64,000 bases of DNA from CAWBQO01 sp963790965 (GTDB lineage Bacteria > Bacteroidota > Rhodothermia > Rhodothermales > DASSAV01): NCBI GenBank assembly GCA_963790965.1, contig CAWBQO010000001.1, positions 62,001-126,000 on the forward strand. Direction: 5' to 3'. The translations under genes were made by a program, and so were the position numbers. This document shows, in pieces, positions 1-9,638 of the stretch; the first letter of the stretch is position 1; every line of letters starts with the position of its first letter. The notes under the pieces were generated by a model. It saw only the letters and a program-made list of their open reading frames with translations, did not search any database and was not told the DNA's origin.

Positions 1-1921
1 CCGGGTTGTTGGTGGGCAGAAGGTCGCTGCCGCTCATGCCCCAGGAGGCCCGCAGCTTCAGGTAGTCGAGCCAGGCGGAGCCGCTCGCGAAGGGCTCTTC
101 GGAAAGGACCCACGCGGCGGAAACAGCGGGATAGAAGTTGTACTTGCTTCCCTCAGGAAGCAGGTTGTTGCCGCTGTAAGAAAGGGCAACATCGGCAAAA
201 TACTTATTATTCCAGCCGTAGTGCAGGTTGCCGGCAAAGTTGCGACGGTTGTACGTCTGGTTCTGCCCATTGAGCACATGCGAATCCTGGTGGAAAAGAA
301 GCGTCGCCCCCAGGTTCGCCTGCCCGTACGTGCGGTCGTAGTTGAACTTGCCGAGCAGGTCGGCATGGCGGCGCTGCACGCCGAAGCTGTCCCAGTAGTT
401 CAGCCCGGTCGTCTCTCCATAGCGAGAGATGGACGTGTCCACGATGGCCCCGGTCTGGTCGCGGACGGCCACAGCGGACTCGTAGAGGAAGCTGCGGGAG
501 CTTTCCTCCCAGTAGGACGCATAGGTGTTGTAACCAACGGCCGCTTCCGCGCTAAGGCCATCCAGAAACTGATTGAGATTCGTCTTGAGGTGTCCGTCCA
601 GGATCAACTCTCGCATGTTGGGCTTGTCCCAGCCGGTTGCCGTAAGGAGAGCATACGGGTTGTTGCTGTAGACCTCTGTACCACCGAAGGCACCGGAAGC
701 GGTGCGGACGGGGAAAGCGGCCGATGGGACCCGGTAGAGCGCCCTGAAGATCTGATCGGGGTCAGCAGAGGCCCGGTTGAGGCTCTGGATGTTGCCGCCC
801 ACGTTGAGCTGGAAGAGCACTTCCTTCGTGAGGTCGATGTCGAGGTTGCTCCGGAAACCGAAGCGCGTGTTGCGGGCCTGTGTATCGTAGTCCGGGTTCA
901 CGCCGACGGGGCCGAAAAGCCCGGAGTCGTTGATATAGTTGACCTGGGCAAAGTACCGGGCGATGTTATTGCCGCCGTCAAAGGAAAGGTCCATCTTGGA
1001 GCGGACGCCATTGTCCCGCAGCACTTCGTCGAACCAGTTGACATTGGGAAAGAGGTACGGCGAGCTTCCCGAGGCGTACGCCGCGATGTCGGCCGGCGTA
1101 TAGAGCGGGTCGAGCCGGTCGTTGGTAAGCGCCTCGTTCATAGCGGAGGCATAATCGGCCGCACCGACAAACTCGGGCATCCCGATCGGATCGGTCATGC
1201 CGGTTTCCATCGTTGCGCTCACGTTCAATCCGCCGGTGGACCGGCCGCGCTTCGTCGTCACAAGAACGACGCCGTTGGCACCGCGCTGGCCGTACATAGC
1301 CACTGCGCCGGCGTCCTTCAGCACCGCAACACTTTCGATCTCCTCAAGGGTCACCGAAGACATAGGCCGCTCGAAACCGTCCACAAGGACGAGCGGGGCG
1401 GCGTTGGTCATCGTCTCGCGTCCGCGAACGAAGAGCGTTGCGGCGGCGGGCGGCAAAAAGCCGTTCTGCAGAACGGTAAGCCCGGGCAGCTTGCCGTATA
1501 GTGCGTTTTCGGGGTTGATTACAGCAGATTCATCGAGGTCGTCGAACGTAACGAGGTCGATGGCTCCGGTGGTGGCGATCCAGGAGCGCTGTTGGTTGAA
1601 GCCGATGGGCACCTGCACATCCTGTGCCTTGAGGGTAAGAAACATTTCATCGGCGTCGACGGCCACGTCCAGGCGGCGGTTGGCGGCATCAACGACGACG
1701 AGGTGCTGACCGCGCAGGGCGGGCAGCGCGAACCGTCCGTAAGGATCAGTAACCACCTGCGTGGTCGGGTCCTCCGCCAGGCTCACGAGAGCGCCCTCGG
1801 CCGGGTCGCCCGAGGCGTAACGCACCGTCCCCTTCAAAACGGGCGCGTCCTGCGCAGCCACGGTGGTGGCGAAGAGGAGCAGCCACACGAAGAAGGAGAG
1901 GCTTATAAAAGAGTGCTTCAT
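1..1921 (-). CDS. SusC/RagA-type TonB-dependent outer-membrane transporter (partial, 3' end outside window)
   Basis: These are the N-terminal 640 residues of a SusC-family outer-membrane transporter that imports oligosaccharides using TonB energy; the left window edge cuts it. The ATG at 1921 is followed by a signal peptide (MKHSFISLSFFVWLLLF, cleaved near VAAQ) and a carboxypeptidase-regulatory-like domain (about residues 25-85). The plug follows, with the family signature LKDAGAMAMYGQRGANG and then VLVTTKRG, and after that aromatic-rich barrel strands. It lies downstream of a SusC-SusD pair on the same strand, so it is the second SusC of the locus, probably co-transcribed but separated by a strong hairpin. 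Its SusD partner is presumably beyond the edge. The family call is secure; the substrate is not visible. Confidence 0.9.
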   Translation of the reverse strand, partial: MKHSFISLSFFVWLLLFATTVAAQDAPVLKGTVRYASGDPAEGALVSLAEDPTTQVVTDPYGRFALPALRGQHLVVVDAANRRLDVAVDADEMFLTLKAQDVQVPIGFNQQRSWIATTGAIDLVTFDDLDESAVINPENALYGKLPGLTVLQNGFLPPAAATLFVRGRETMTNAAPLVLVDGFERPMSSVTLEEIESVAVLKDAGAVAMYGQRGANGVVLVTTKRGRSTGGLNVSATMETGMTDPIGMPEFVGAADYASAMNEALTNDRLDPLYTPADIAAYASGSSPYLFPNVNWFDEVLRDNGVRSKMDLSFDGGNNIARYFAQVNYINDSGLFGPVGVNPDYDTQARNTRFGFRSNLDIDLTKEVLFQLNVGGNIQSLNRASADPDQIFRALYRVPSAAFPVRTASGAFGGTEVYSNNPYALLTATGWDKPNMRELILDGHLKTNLNQFLDGLSAEAAVGYNTYASYWEESSRSFLYESAVAVRDQTGAIVDTSISRYGETTGLNYWDSFGVQRRHADLLGKFNYDRTYGQANLGATLLFHQDSHVLNGQNQTYNRRNFAGNLHYGWNNKYFADVALSYSGNNLLPEGSKYNFYPAVSAAWVLSEEPFASGSAWLDYLKLRASWGMSGSDLLPTNNP

Positions 1922-1979
1922 CACACTGAGGGGTATGTAGGATCTTTGATGCGCTCGAGCGCCGTGGCGTCTGCCCGCA

Positions 1980-2006
1980 GCCTCCCCCGCCTGACCGGGG
2001 GGAGGC
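1980..2006 (-). terminator. GC-rich stem-loop between susD and the next susC
   Basis: The arms GCCTCCCCC (1980-1988) and GGGGGAGGC (1998-2006) pair perfectly over nine bases around a nine-base loop. No clear U-tract follows, so it could be a terminator, an attenuator or an mRNA-stabilising hairpin setting different levels of the two transporters. Confidence 0.45.
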
Positions 2007-2024
2007 GCGTACCAACTCGAGAGA

Positions 2025-3821
2025 TTACCAGCCGGGGTTCTGGACCAGTCCGTAACCCTTGTTGATTTCATCTGGGGGAAGGGCACTCAGGTACCACTTC
2101 GGCGACCAGTTATTCTTCCAGTACCGATCCGGCAGGGCGAAGCGCTCGAAACGGAGCGAGCCGTCGTCTTCCTTCCAGATGTTCATGCCGTAGAGCGTCT
2201 TGGTGAAATCCTCGTCCATCTTCCAGCGGATGAGGTCAAACCAGCGCACCTGCTCGTAGCCAAACTCGAGCGCGCGCTCCCGGAGGACGGCCTCGCGGAA
2301 CTCGGCCTGGGATAGGCCGGTGGGCAGGTCGTTCAGGTCCACGCGGTTGCGGACGCGGTTGACGAAGCGGTAGGCTTCGGCCGTGGGGCCGCCATTGATT
2401 TCGTTGAGCGCCTCGGCATACGTAAGGTAGATTTCCGGCAGACGGAGATAGGGCCACTGAATAACCGAACCCTCTGCACTCGTCACGTCGAGAATGAACT
2501 TGCGCATCCGGTAGCCCGATGCCGTCGAGCCGCCGTTCTGCGTCCGGCGATCACGCCCGCCGATCCAGAGTTCCGACTGGCGGCCCTGGTACACGTCGTC
2601 GTTGACAAGCACCGTCTCATAGAGCCGCGGGTCGCGGTTGGCATACGGGTGCTGCGGATCGTAGCCGGAGTTCGGGTCGCTGATCGGTGTGCCGTCCGCC
2701 ATCGGGAACCACGTCACGTAATTGTCGGTGGGGTTTCCGATACCGTAATCGACGGCCTGCAGGTAGTAATTATTCCACTCCCACTTGCCGCCGGCCTTGT
2801 ACTTGTACCGGGTCGAGATGAGCAATTCCGGGCTGTCGCGGTCATAGTAGGCATCCTGGAAGTCCTGGCGGGGGTTGCCCGTATCCTTCAGGTGGTAGGA
2901 GCTGCCCTCCGTCCGGTCGATGAGCGCCTTAGCGGCGTCGGCCACGTCTTGCCAGAGGCTCGCATCGTAGCCGCCGAACCACACCATCTTTTCGTCCGCC
3001 GCCTCGCCCTCGAGATAGGGAGCGTCGTCGTTGAAGAGCGGTGAGGCGCCGAAGAGTAGCACGCGCGCCTTGAGGCCCATAGCCCCGGCCTGCGTGAAGC
3101 GGCCCGACTCGGTGTTCGGGTTGGCCAGCTCGAAGGGCAGGTTCGGGATCGCCTCATCGATGAGCGCGACGATCGAATCCATGGTGGCGCGGGCGGTCAT
3201 GCGGGGGGCCGTGAAGTCTTCGTTCGGGCCGTATGCATGATTGATCCAGATCATGCCTCCGTAATGCCGGAAGAGGTCCGTATAGTGGACAGCCTTGATC
3301 ATCTTGGCCTCCGCCTTCAGCCGCTCCTTCATGGCCTGATCCATGTCCGGGACGCGGTCGATGTTGGCGATAAAGATGTGAGCGCGGCGGATGCCATCCC
3401 ACGCACCGGAGTTGTAGAAGCTGTACTTAGTGCGATTGTCGCCGTTGTCATTGCCGGCGCTGTACTGGCCGGAATAGTAGAGCTGCATGACGCCGGCCCA
3501 GCTGAGATAGCTCTGATTGAGGTCCGTGAGGGACTCGAGCTGGTCCATGCCCATCTGGTTGTAGCGGTCCGACCACTCCATGGGCAAGTTATAGGGCAGC
3601 GTCTCATAAGCGCCCCAGAGGAAGCGCTGGGCGTAGAGAGCGCTGGTGAAGATGGTGTCCGCCGTAACGTCGACGCTCGGCGGCTTCTCGAGGAAGTCGT
3701 TGCCGAAGCCGCCGAAGCTGTCACAGCCCTGCGTGCTCACGAGCAGCCCTACAGCCGCCACGGCAAACAGAATGGAGCGAGCCTTAGCGTTCATAACCGT
3801 GGATTTTTTATTGCGAAACAT
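2025..3821 (-). CDS. SusD/RagB-family outer-membrane glycan-binding lipoprotein
   Basis: A 598-residue SusD-like surface lipoprotein that caps the adjacent SusC barrel and delivers glycan to it. A hydrophobic leader ending LLVSTQGC gives the lipidated cysteine. If translation begins at the internal ATG at 3794 (MNAKARSILF), the signal peptide has a more usual length, so 3794 is a good alternative start. The C-terminal half has typical SusD features: YLRLPEIYLTYAEALNEI, then a RVRNRV helix and a conserved ALEFGYEQVRWFDLIRW stretch. It is 62 bp downstream of its SusC (3884-6985), on the same strand, as in canonical SusCD pairs. Ligand specificity cannot be read from sequence, but the window's lyases suggest a uronate polymer. 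Confidence 0.95.
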   Translation of the reverse strand: MFRNKKSTVMNAKARSILFAVAAVGLLVSTQGCDSFGGFGNDFLEKPPSVDVTADTIFTSALYAQRFLWGAYETLPYNLPMEWSDRYNQMGMDQLESLTDLNQSYLSWAGVMQLYYSGQYSAGNDNGDNRTKYSFYNSGAWDGIRRAHIFIANIDRVPDMDQAMKERLKAEAKMIKAVHYTDLFRHYGGMIWINHAYGPNEDFTAPRMTARATMDSIVALIDEAIPNLPFELANPNTESGRFTQAGAMGLKARVLLFGASPLFNDDAPYLEGEAADEKMVWFGGYDASLWQDVADAAKALIDRTEGSSYHLKDTGNPRQDFQDAYYDRDSPELLISTRYKYKAGGKWEWNNYYLQAVDYGIGNPTDNYVTWFPMADGTPISDPNSGYDPQHPYANRDPRLYETVLVNDDVYQGRQSELWIGGRDRRTQNGGSTASGYRMRKFILDVTSAEGSVIQWPYLRLPEIYLTYAEALNEINGGPTAEAYRFVNRVRNRVDLNDLPTGLSQAEFREAVLRERALEFGYEQVRWFDLIRWKMDEDFTKTLYGMNIWKEDDGSLRFERFALPDRYWKNNWSPKWYLSALPPDEINKGYGLVQNPGW

Positions 3822-3838
3822 CAGATGGTCCCGAAAGC

Positions 3839-3860
3839 GGACCGCCGCTGAAGGCGGTCC
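3839..3860 (-). promoter_or_regulatory. Perfect stem-loop in the susC-susD gap
   Basis: GGACCGCC (3839-3846) pairs with GGCGGTCC (3853-3860) around a six-base loop, inside the 62-bp gap. It fits an intercistronic mRNA hairpin that adjusts relative SusC and SusD levels; there is no U-tract to suggest full termination. Confidence 0.45.
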
Positions 3861-3883
3861 CGTCAGAAGGTGCGCGAGCAGCT

Positions 3884-6800
3884 TTAGAAGTTCAGCCTAA
3901 CACCGAGGCTGTAGACCTTCGTGATCGGATAGTCGGAGTCGTAGCCCGTACGCGCCTCCGGGTCGGTGATCTTGAGCTTGGAGAAGGTCAAGAGGTTGTA
4001 CCCGTTGCCGTAGATGCGCACGCTCTCAGCCCCGAGATACCGGGCCAGCAGGCTCGAGGAGAGCGTATAGCCGATTTCGAAGTTTTTCAGGCGCAGGTAA
4101 GACGCATCGTACATCCAGAAGTCGGAGGTCTTCAGGTTGTTGGTCTTACCGGAGAACGTGAGCCTCGGGTAGGTGGCTTCCTCGGCGTTCTCAGGGGTCC
4201 AACGGTCATCCGCATGCCAGAGCAGCAACCCACGGTCGTCGGTGGTGCCGAACGTCGAGCGGTACGGCTCACCATCGAGCAGGCGGCTCGTGCGCGCGGC
4301 ACCGGCCCAGACCATCGTCATGTCGAACCGTTTGAACGAGAAACCAATGTTGGCACCGAAGACGAGCTCGGGGTACTCGGGGTATCCGATGGCGGTCTGG
4401 TCGTTCGTGTTGATGATGCCGTCGCCGTTGAGGTCCTTGTACATCAGGTCCCCGGGCTTGGCGCCATAACCGTGATCGGGGATGTTGGCCCCGTCCGTGA
4501 GGTCGGCCTCGGTCCAGAAGCGGTCAAAGATGTATCCAAAGCGCTGCCCGACGGGGTGGCCGGTGGCCTGCATGTACGGCTCGGGCTTCACGACCTCGTC
4601 GATGTCGAGCACGGTGTTGTGCGCGTAGGAGACGTTCGTATTGATATTGTAGAAGAATTTGCCCAGCTGCTGCCGCCACTTCAGTTCGGCCTCGAAACCG
4701 CGGTTCCTCACCTCGCCGATGTTTACCGCCGGCAGGGAGGCGGCAACGTATGCCGGAATCGTGTTCCGCGTGGTGAGAATGTTATTGCGGTACTCGCGGA
4801 AGTAGTCGACGATCATCTCGAGCTTGTTGTCGAGCATGGTCAACTCGAAGCCGTAGTTCTGCTTATGGGCCGTCTCCCATTGCACTTCCGGATTTCCGAT
4901 TTCGCCTTCGCGAGCGCCGGTCAGCTCCTCCGGCACGTTATTTCCGAAGCTGTACGAGCCGCTGCTGGTGTAGTAGCGATCCGGCAGGTAGAGAAAGCGC
5001 CCGACGCCGTTGTCGTTGCCGACGATGCCGTAGGAGCCGCGAATCTTGAAATAGTCGACGAAGCCGACATTTTCCATGAAGGACTCGTTCGAGAGCACCC
5101 ATCCGAGCGACACGGCCGGGAAGAAGCCGAAGCGGTTGTCTTCGGCGAAGTTCTCAGAACCGTTGTAGCCCATGTTGAAGTCAGCGAGATAGCGATCGTC
5201 GAAGCCGTAGCTGACGCGCCCAACGATACCGACGAGGCCCTGCGGAATGGCGACGAACGAGGACGGGTAGTAGTTCTTCTGCTGGTTGTAGAGCAGCATC
5301 ATTCCGAGATTGTGCTTGCCGAACTTCCGGTCGAGGTTGGCGCGGGCCTCGAGGTACCAGTCGCGGTCGCGACCGTAGCTCTCGCTGTAACCCAGCTGCC
5401 CGTCCGTCCCGGAGACGCGGTACACGATGGTCGAATCGCCGGGAGCGCCCGGGTCTACGTCCGTCCGATAGAACGGCTCGTAGGTTGCCACCGAGGAGCT
5501 TCTCGCTTTCGTCTGGCTGTAGTAGCTATTGTAGGCACCCTTGACCCCAACCGAGAGGCCCTTCGTCAGGAAGTCAAGCTTCTGCTTGACGCCGAGGTCA
5601 AGATTGAGAATGCTCGCGTCAGAGGTGCTGTACCCGGCCCCATAGAATGGCTCCAGGCCGTCTTTCTTGCCGCCGGGGATGTAGTAAGAGCCGGCACGAA
5701 CCCACTGGCCGTCTACGACGCCCGCTCCGGAGAAGGGAACAGACCAGTAGATCTGCCGCCACAGGTTCTCCGAGTTGCGATTCTGCGGCCCCTGGCTATC
5801 CTCGATCCGACCGCCGCCCGTAATGCTGAGCAGCGTGGACGGTGTGACGTCAATGTCGAGGTTCGTCCGGAAGTTGTAGCGCTTGAACGCAAAGTTGTAG
5901 TCGTAATCCGACGCGAACGTATTGAAAAGGCCGTCCTGCTTGAGGAAACCGCCGGCGACGAAGTAGCGCACGTTTTCCGTGCCGCCGGAGATGTTGATGT
6001 TGTTCTGCGTCTGGAAAGCCGATGACTTGAGCATCGTCCCCACCCAGTCCATGTTCGGGTAGATGAGCGGGTCCGAGCCGGTGCGGAAAGCTTCGAGGGC
6101 TTCGGGAGAGAACCGAAGGTTCTCAGGCGCAATGCCGTCGTTGATCTGCGCTTCGTTATAACGCAGCGCATAGGTGTAGCTGTCGGCAAAATCGAGCGTC
6201 GTCGTGGGCAGCTGATAGCCGGCCGTCGTGTTGATCGAAATGCGCGCCGGGCCTTCCTGGCCGCGCTTCGTCGTCACGACGATGGCTCCGTTGGCACCGC
6301 GAACGCCGTAAACGGCCGTTGCCGAGGCATCCTTGAGGATGCTGATGTTCTCGATGTTGTTAGGATCGAGCTGCGCAAACCCCGCCCGCTCTACGCCGTC
6401 GATAATGATGAGCGGCTGCGAACGGCCCGTGCTGATGGACCCGACGCCGCGAATGAAGATCTCCGGCGTCGTTGCGCCCGGCTGCCCCGAACGCTGGATC
6501 GTTTGAATGCCCGTCACCTTGCCGACAAGGGCGTTGCCGATGTCGGTGGTGGGCGCTTTAAGAAGCGTTTCCGTATCAACCGAAGAAATAGAGCCGGTGA
6601 TGTCCGTCCGCCGCTGTGTTCCGTAGGCAACGACGACGAGCTCCTCGCCCTGGATCACCTCGGGCACCAGCGAGAGGTTGATCGTGCGCCGGCCCGCGAT
6701 CGGTACGGTCTGCTGGACGAAGCCGACGAAGGAGAACACGAGCGTGTCGCTCATAGTCGGCACTTCGAGGCGGTAGCCACCGTCAACGTCAGTGATCGTA

Positions 6801-6985
6801 CCGATCATCGTTCCTTTGACGACGATGTTGGCCCCCGGAAGCCCGTCACTCGATCCCTCCGCCGTGACACGGCCTTGGACTACGGACTGGCCCCATGCCA
6901 CCGTAACAGTGCAGGCGAAAACAAACGCCATCGCCAGAATCTGTCGTAGCATCCTGGAAGATTGTACTCTCATGGCCTTATGCAT
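3884..6985 (-). CDS. SusC/RagA-type TonB-dependent outer-membrane transporter
   Basis: A full-length SusC importer. The open frame reaches back to 7057, but the first 24 residues are basic and lack a leader, so an ATG at 6985 (1033 aa) or 6973 is more likely; both place a signal peptide ending TVTVAWGQ correctly. Domains in order: carboxypeptidase-regulatory-like fold (VVQGRVTAEGSSDGLPGANI onward), a TonB-box-like EELVVVAYGTQRR, the plug with GVERAGFAQLDPNNIENISI and LKDASATAVYGVRGANG, then a barrel ending in VYSLGVRLNF, with the terminal Phe typical of outer-membrane proteins. It is first in the minus-strand operon SusC-SusD-SusC and divergent from a LacI-type gene. Family assignment is certain; the glycan is inferred only from context. 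Confidence 0.95.
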   Translation of the reverse strand: MHKAMRVQSSRMLRQILAMAFVFACTVTVAWGQSVVQGRVTAEGSSDGLPGANIVVKGTMIGTITDVDGGYRLEVPTMSDTLVFSFVGFVQQTVPIAGRRTINLSLVPEVIQGEELVVVAYGTQRRTDITGSISSVDTETLLKAPTTDIGNALVGKVTGIQTIQRSGQPGATTPEIFIRGVGSISTGRSQPLIIIDGVERAGFAQLDPNNIENISILKDASATAVYGVRGANGAIVVTTKRGQEGPARISINTTAGYQLPTTTLDFADSYTYALRYNEAQINDGIAPENLRFSPEALEAFRTGSDPLIYPNMDWVGTMLKSSAFQTQNNINISGGTENVRYFVAGGFLKQDGLFNTFASDYDYNFAFKRYNFRTNLDIDVTPSTLLSITGGGRIEDSQGPQNRNSENLWRQIYWSVPFSGAGVVDGQWVRAGSYYIPGGKKDGLEPFYGAGYSTSDASILNLDLGVKQKLDFLTKGLSVGVKGAYNSYYSQTKARSSSVATYEPFYRTDVDPGAPGDSTIVYRVSGTDGQLGYSESYGRDRDWYLEARANLDRKFGKHNLGMMLLYNQQKNYYPSSFVAIPQGLVGIVGRVSYGFDDRYLADFNMGYNGSENFAEDNRFGFFPAVSLGWVLSNESFMENVGFVDYFKIRGSYGIVGNDNGVGRFLYLPDRYYTSSGSYSFGNNVPEELTGAREGEIGNPEVQWETAHKQNYGFELTMLDNKLEMIVDYFREYRNNILTTRNTIPAYVAASLPAVNIGEVRNRGFEAELKWRQQLGKFFYNINTNVSYAHNTVLDIDEVVKPEPYMQATGHPVGQRFGYIFDRFWTEADLTDGANIPDHGYGAKPGDLMYKDLNGDGIINTNDQTAIGYPEYPELVFGANIGFSFKRFDMTMVWAGAARTSRLLDGEPYRSTFGTTDDRGLLLWHADDRWTPENAEEATYPRLTFSGKTNNLKTSDFWMYDASYLRLKNFEIGYTLSSSLLARYLGAESVRIYGNGYNLLTFSKLKITDPEARTGYDSDYPITKVYSLGVRLNF

Positions 6986-7133
6986 GTTGGAAGTTCTTGC
7001 TGAGCGGGACGGCCGCGCCGGCCTTTTCCGGCACACTGCACGCTCCTTCTTCTTCACCTTCGCTCTGGTTCCTGCGCACCGAAAACGCGACTAAACGCAG
7101 TGAACGAGTTCAGGTCGTTCAAACTCGCCTGGT

Positions 7134-7162
7134 ATAATACATCGAAACCCCTTCCAACACAA
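7134..7162 (-). promoter_or_regulatory. Candidate sigma-70-like promoter for the susCD operon
   Basis: On the minus strand, TTGTGT (7162-7157) is separated by exactly 17 bases from TATTAT (7139-7134), which would start transcription near 7127, about 140 bases before the susC start. The rest of the 7058-7509 gap holds only a second candidate promoter and a short inverted repeat (ATCAT/ATGAT near 7441-7454). Confidence 0.4.
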
Positions 7163-7306
7163 GCCAAAAGTCGATAGAAAAGGATATGCGTAATTTTCTT
7201 GCTTCCTCCTGGGTCATGGTTTACGCCAATTCAGAGCCTCAGGGGCGCTTTATCCCCCGATCTTCAATTGATTTTCACGTTGTAAATTTGAACATCACGA
7301 TTTTAG

Positions 7307-7335
7307 TTGACCAAGTCGAACAGTTCACGTACATT
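7307..7335 (+). promoter_or_regulatory. Candidate promoter for the LacI-type gene
   Basis: TTGACC (7307-7312), a 17-base spacer and TACATT (7330-7335) resemble -35/-10 elements on the plus strand, 175 bases upstream of the regulator start. Rhodothermia promoter rules are not well enough known to be sure. Confidence 0.3.
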
Positions 7336-7509
7336 TGCACGGAACCGGAGTCTTTGCGAAAGTGGTGGCGGACTCCGCGGCAGAGGCGGGTGGCAGGGCT
7401 TGAAAAGTGAAAGCCCTTTCTCTGTGTCACGCGTTAACCATCATCCATATGATCGGCGAGCCTCCTTCCGGCCGCCACCCCATTGCACCCAAGTTCCACG
7501 AGGCCGGGA

Positions 7510-8655
7510 ATGAAGAAACCAACCATGGCGGATGTTGCCGCTCAGGCGGGCTGTTCAAAGGCTACAGTGTCAGCTGTCGTCAATGACAAAGGCACGGTCA
7601 GCAGCAGCACCCGTCGCCTGGTGTTAAATGCCATGGACGAGCTGCACTATCACCCGCGCGGGTATGCGGGGCCCTCCTCTAAAAGCGCGTCCTCCGCGGG
7701 CGTGATCGGCTACGTCATCAAGGAGGCTACCAACCCCTACTATGCGGAGGCTCTTGCCGGTATACAGGAGGTTGCCGCAGCGGCGGGCTACCTTGTTGCC
7801 ACGAGCAGCTCGGAAGGGAAGATCGAACTTGAACAGCGCATCGTAAACGAGTTCGCCTCATGCAACTTCGTCGGAATGATCGTCACGCCGATCCTGACCG
7901 ACGAATCCGATTTCTCGCACTTTTTTGATCTCAAGCGGCTGAACGTGCCGGTCATACTGATCGAGAGTGTTCGGGGCATTCGGGCCGGGTTGGTTGATAC
8001 GAACAACGTGAAGGCATCCGCCGAGGCGGTAAAGCACCTGATGGAGCTCGGCCACACCCGTATCGCCCACTTTGCGGGGCCGGACTACTCGAAGCACAGC
8101 GGCGAACGCGTAGAGGGCGTGCGGAGGGCCTGCAGCGAATCCCGGCTCATCTTCAATGACAACACGATGATCGTGCCCACCGGCGACTCCGTCGAGGACG
8201 GTTACCGCGCCGGACTGGCCTTTTTCTCTGCGCATCGGCGCGATTATCCCAGCGGAGTTACCTGCTACAACGACCTCGTTGCGATTGGCCTGCTCAAAGC
8301 GCTGCGTGAGCTGGAAATACGCGTGCCTGAGGACGTCTCCGTGGTCGGCTTCGATGACCTTGACGTGCTCGAGCAGCTTTCGATTCCGCTCACGACCGTC
8401 CACGTTCCCAAGCGCGAGATGGGGCGAAAGGCGGCAGAGTTACTCATTAAACAGATCGAACACGGGTCAAATGCAGCCGTGGAACGCGTTTACCTCGAGG
8501 CGCACCTCGTGATTCGAAACACTACGCAGATACGTTTTCCGGCCGCTCTCGAGCTGGAGGGCGTTGCCACGAGCCGTCATCCTGCGCCGCTTACGGGGTG
8601 GGTGGACGGTCATGATGGCACGGCAGTGCCGCTCAATCCGGTCAATAAAGGCTGA
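7510..8655 (+). CDS. LacI-family transcriptional regulator
   Basis: A 381-residue LacI/GalR-type repressor. The N-terminal helix-turn-helix reads MADVAAQAGCSKATVSAVVN, followed by the hinge-helix region (ELHYHPRG) and a periplasmic-binding-protein-like sugar sensor (GVIGYVIKEATNPYYAEAL to the C-terminus, with HFAGPD and SVVGFDDLDV landmarks). The frame opens at 7483, but the ATG at 7510 puts the HTH in its usual position. It is transcribed away from susC across a 450-bp gap, the normal arrangement for a regulator of an adjacent glycan locus. A perfect palindrome of the type bound by this family lies upstream of the lyase operon at 48830-48841, suggesting that it may control both halves. The effector is unknown. 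Confidence 0.95.
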   Translation: MKKPTMADVAAQAGCSKATVSAVVNDKGTVSSSTRRLVLNAMDELHYHPRGYAGPSSKSASSAGVIGYVIKEATNPYYAEALAGIQEVAAAAGYLVATSSSEGKIELEQRIVNEFASCNFVGMIVTPILTDESDFSHFFDLKRLNVPVILIESVRGIRAGLVDTNNVKASAEAVKHLMELGHTRIAHFAGPDYSKHSGERVEGVRRACSESRLIFNDNTMIVPTGDSVEDGYRAGLAFFSAHRRDYPSGVTCYNDLVAIGLLKALRELEIRVPEDVSVVGFDDLDVLEQLSIPLTTVHVPKREMGRKAAELLIKQIEHGSNAAVERVYLEAHLVIRNTTQIRFPAALELEGVATSRHPAPLTGWVDGHDGTAVPLNPVNKG

Positions 8656-8732
8656 TGGAGCGTCGTTCGACAGCCAGAGCCCTTGCACGGCCGCCGACCC
8701 GCTCTATGGACAACTTATCTTCTAACAATCCC

Positions 8733-9602
8733 ATGAAAACACTCTTTACTGTTCTCTTCACCACGGTTCTGCTCGTTGGCTCAGTCCAGGCGCAGTCCGC
8801 AGTAAACCTGAGCAACCCCAGCTTTGAGCTTCCCGGAACGGGCAAACTGACCGGCTTCGGGTTGGTACCGGGCTGGTCAACCGACTCATCCCCCAAGGAT
8901 TCCGGCGTCGAGGCATCGAGCGAATCGGCTGCCGGGTCTTTCCAGGCATTCCTTATGAGCGGTGATCCGGCCATCTGGCAAACGACGGACTACCTGCTCG
9001 AGGACGGCGACAGCCTCGCGCTCGAAGTTTCTGCTCGGGTCTCGTGGGCTGCTGACAAGATGCGGATGTTCATCTACTACGAGCTTTTCGGGCAGCGCGT
9101 GGTAGTTGCCGAAAAGACCGTGACGCTCTCCGGATCTAACGCGACCTACTCGCTGGGCATCTCGGCCGCGGATATTCCCGAGGCCATACGCGAGCAGATT
9201 GGTATCGGCTTCGCGAATGCGTCGAGTGGTTCTACGTGGATCGCGCTGGACAACGTCCATCTCTGGCGCGTGAACAAGGTTCTGGCGAATGAAGACGGCT
9301 CCCTCATGCCCGACGGCTTTGCTCTCGAACAGAACTTCCCGAATCCGTTCGTCAACCAGACTACCATTCGGTACGAACTCTCGAGTGCCGGTCACGTGCA
9401 GATGAAGGTGTTTGACCTGCTGGGCCGCAACGTTGCTACGCTCGTGAACAACGCAGAGACCGCCGGCCTCCACGACGTTCGCTTTGCCGGGCGCGACGAT
9501 TCCGGGCAGCTGCTGAGTAGCGGCGTGTACGTCTATCAGATTAGCGTGCAAGAAGACGGCCGCACATCCACCTCCACCCGCTCGATGATGATCGTTCGAT
9601 AG
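8733..9602 (+). CDS. Secreted protein with T9SS type A sorting domain
   Basis: A 289-residue exported protein starting at ATG 8733; an upstream extension to 8655 has no leader character. The signal peptide is MKTLFTVLFTTVLLVGSVQA. The middle (NLSNPSFELPG onward, about residues 22-180) resembles carbohydrate-binding, jelly-roll-like modules that begin NPSFE. The last ~85 residues are a classic T9SS sorting domain: FALEQNFPNPF, then KVFDLLGRNVATLV and SSGVYVYQISV. It follows the LacI-type gene by 77 bp on the same strand. No catalytic motif is evident, so it may bind polysaccharide on the cell surface. The binding role is inferred; the export signal is clear. Confidence 0.85.
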   Translation: MKTLFTVLFTTVLLVGSVQAQSAVNLSNPSFELPGTGKLTGFGLVPGWSTDSSPKDSGVEASSESAAGSFQAFLMSGDPAIWQTTDYLLEDGDSLALEVSARVSWAADKMRMFIYYELFGQRVVVAEKTVTLSGSNATYSLGISAADIPEAIREQIGIGFANASSGSTWIALDNVHLWRVNKVLANEDGSLMPDGFALEQNFPNPFVNQTTIRYELSSAGHVQMKVFDLLGRNVATLVNNAETAGLHDVRFAGRDDSGQLLSSGVYVYQISVQEDGRTSTSTRSMMIVR

Positions 9603-9610
9603 AACGGCTA

Positions 9611-9638
9611 CGCCCCCGCCCGTCGCCGGGTGGGGGCG
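9611..9638 (+). terminator. Strong hairpin after the T9SS gene
   Basis: CGCCCCCGCCCG (9611-9622) pairs with CGGGTGGGGGCG (9627-9638), leaving a four-base loop and one mismatch, nine bases after the stop codon. It has no T-tract but is positioned as a terminator and marks the end of the left glycan block. Confidence 0.5.

Noticed and set aside
4214..6025. 603-codon open frame on the plus strand
   Set aside because: It is the antisense shadow of SusC, with a Val/Glu/Arg-rich composition and no family resemblance.
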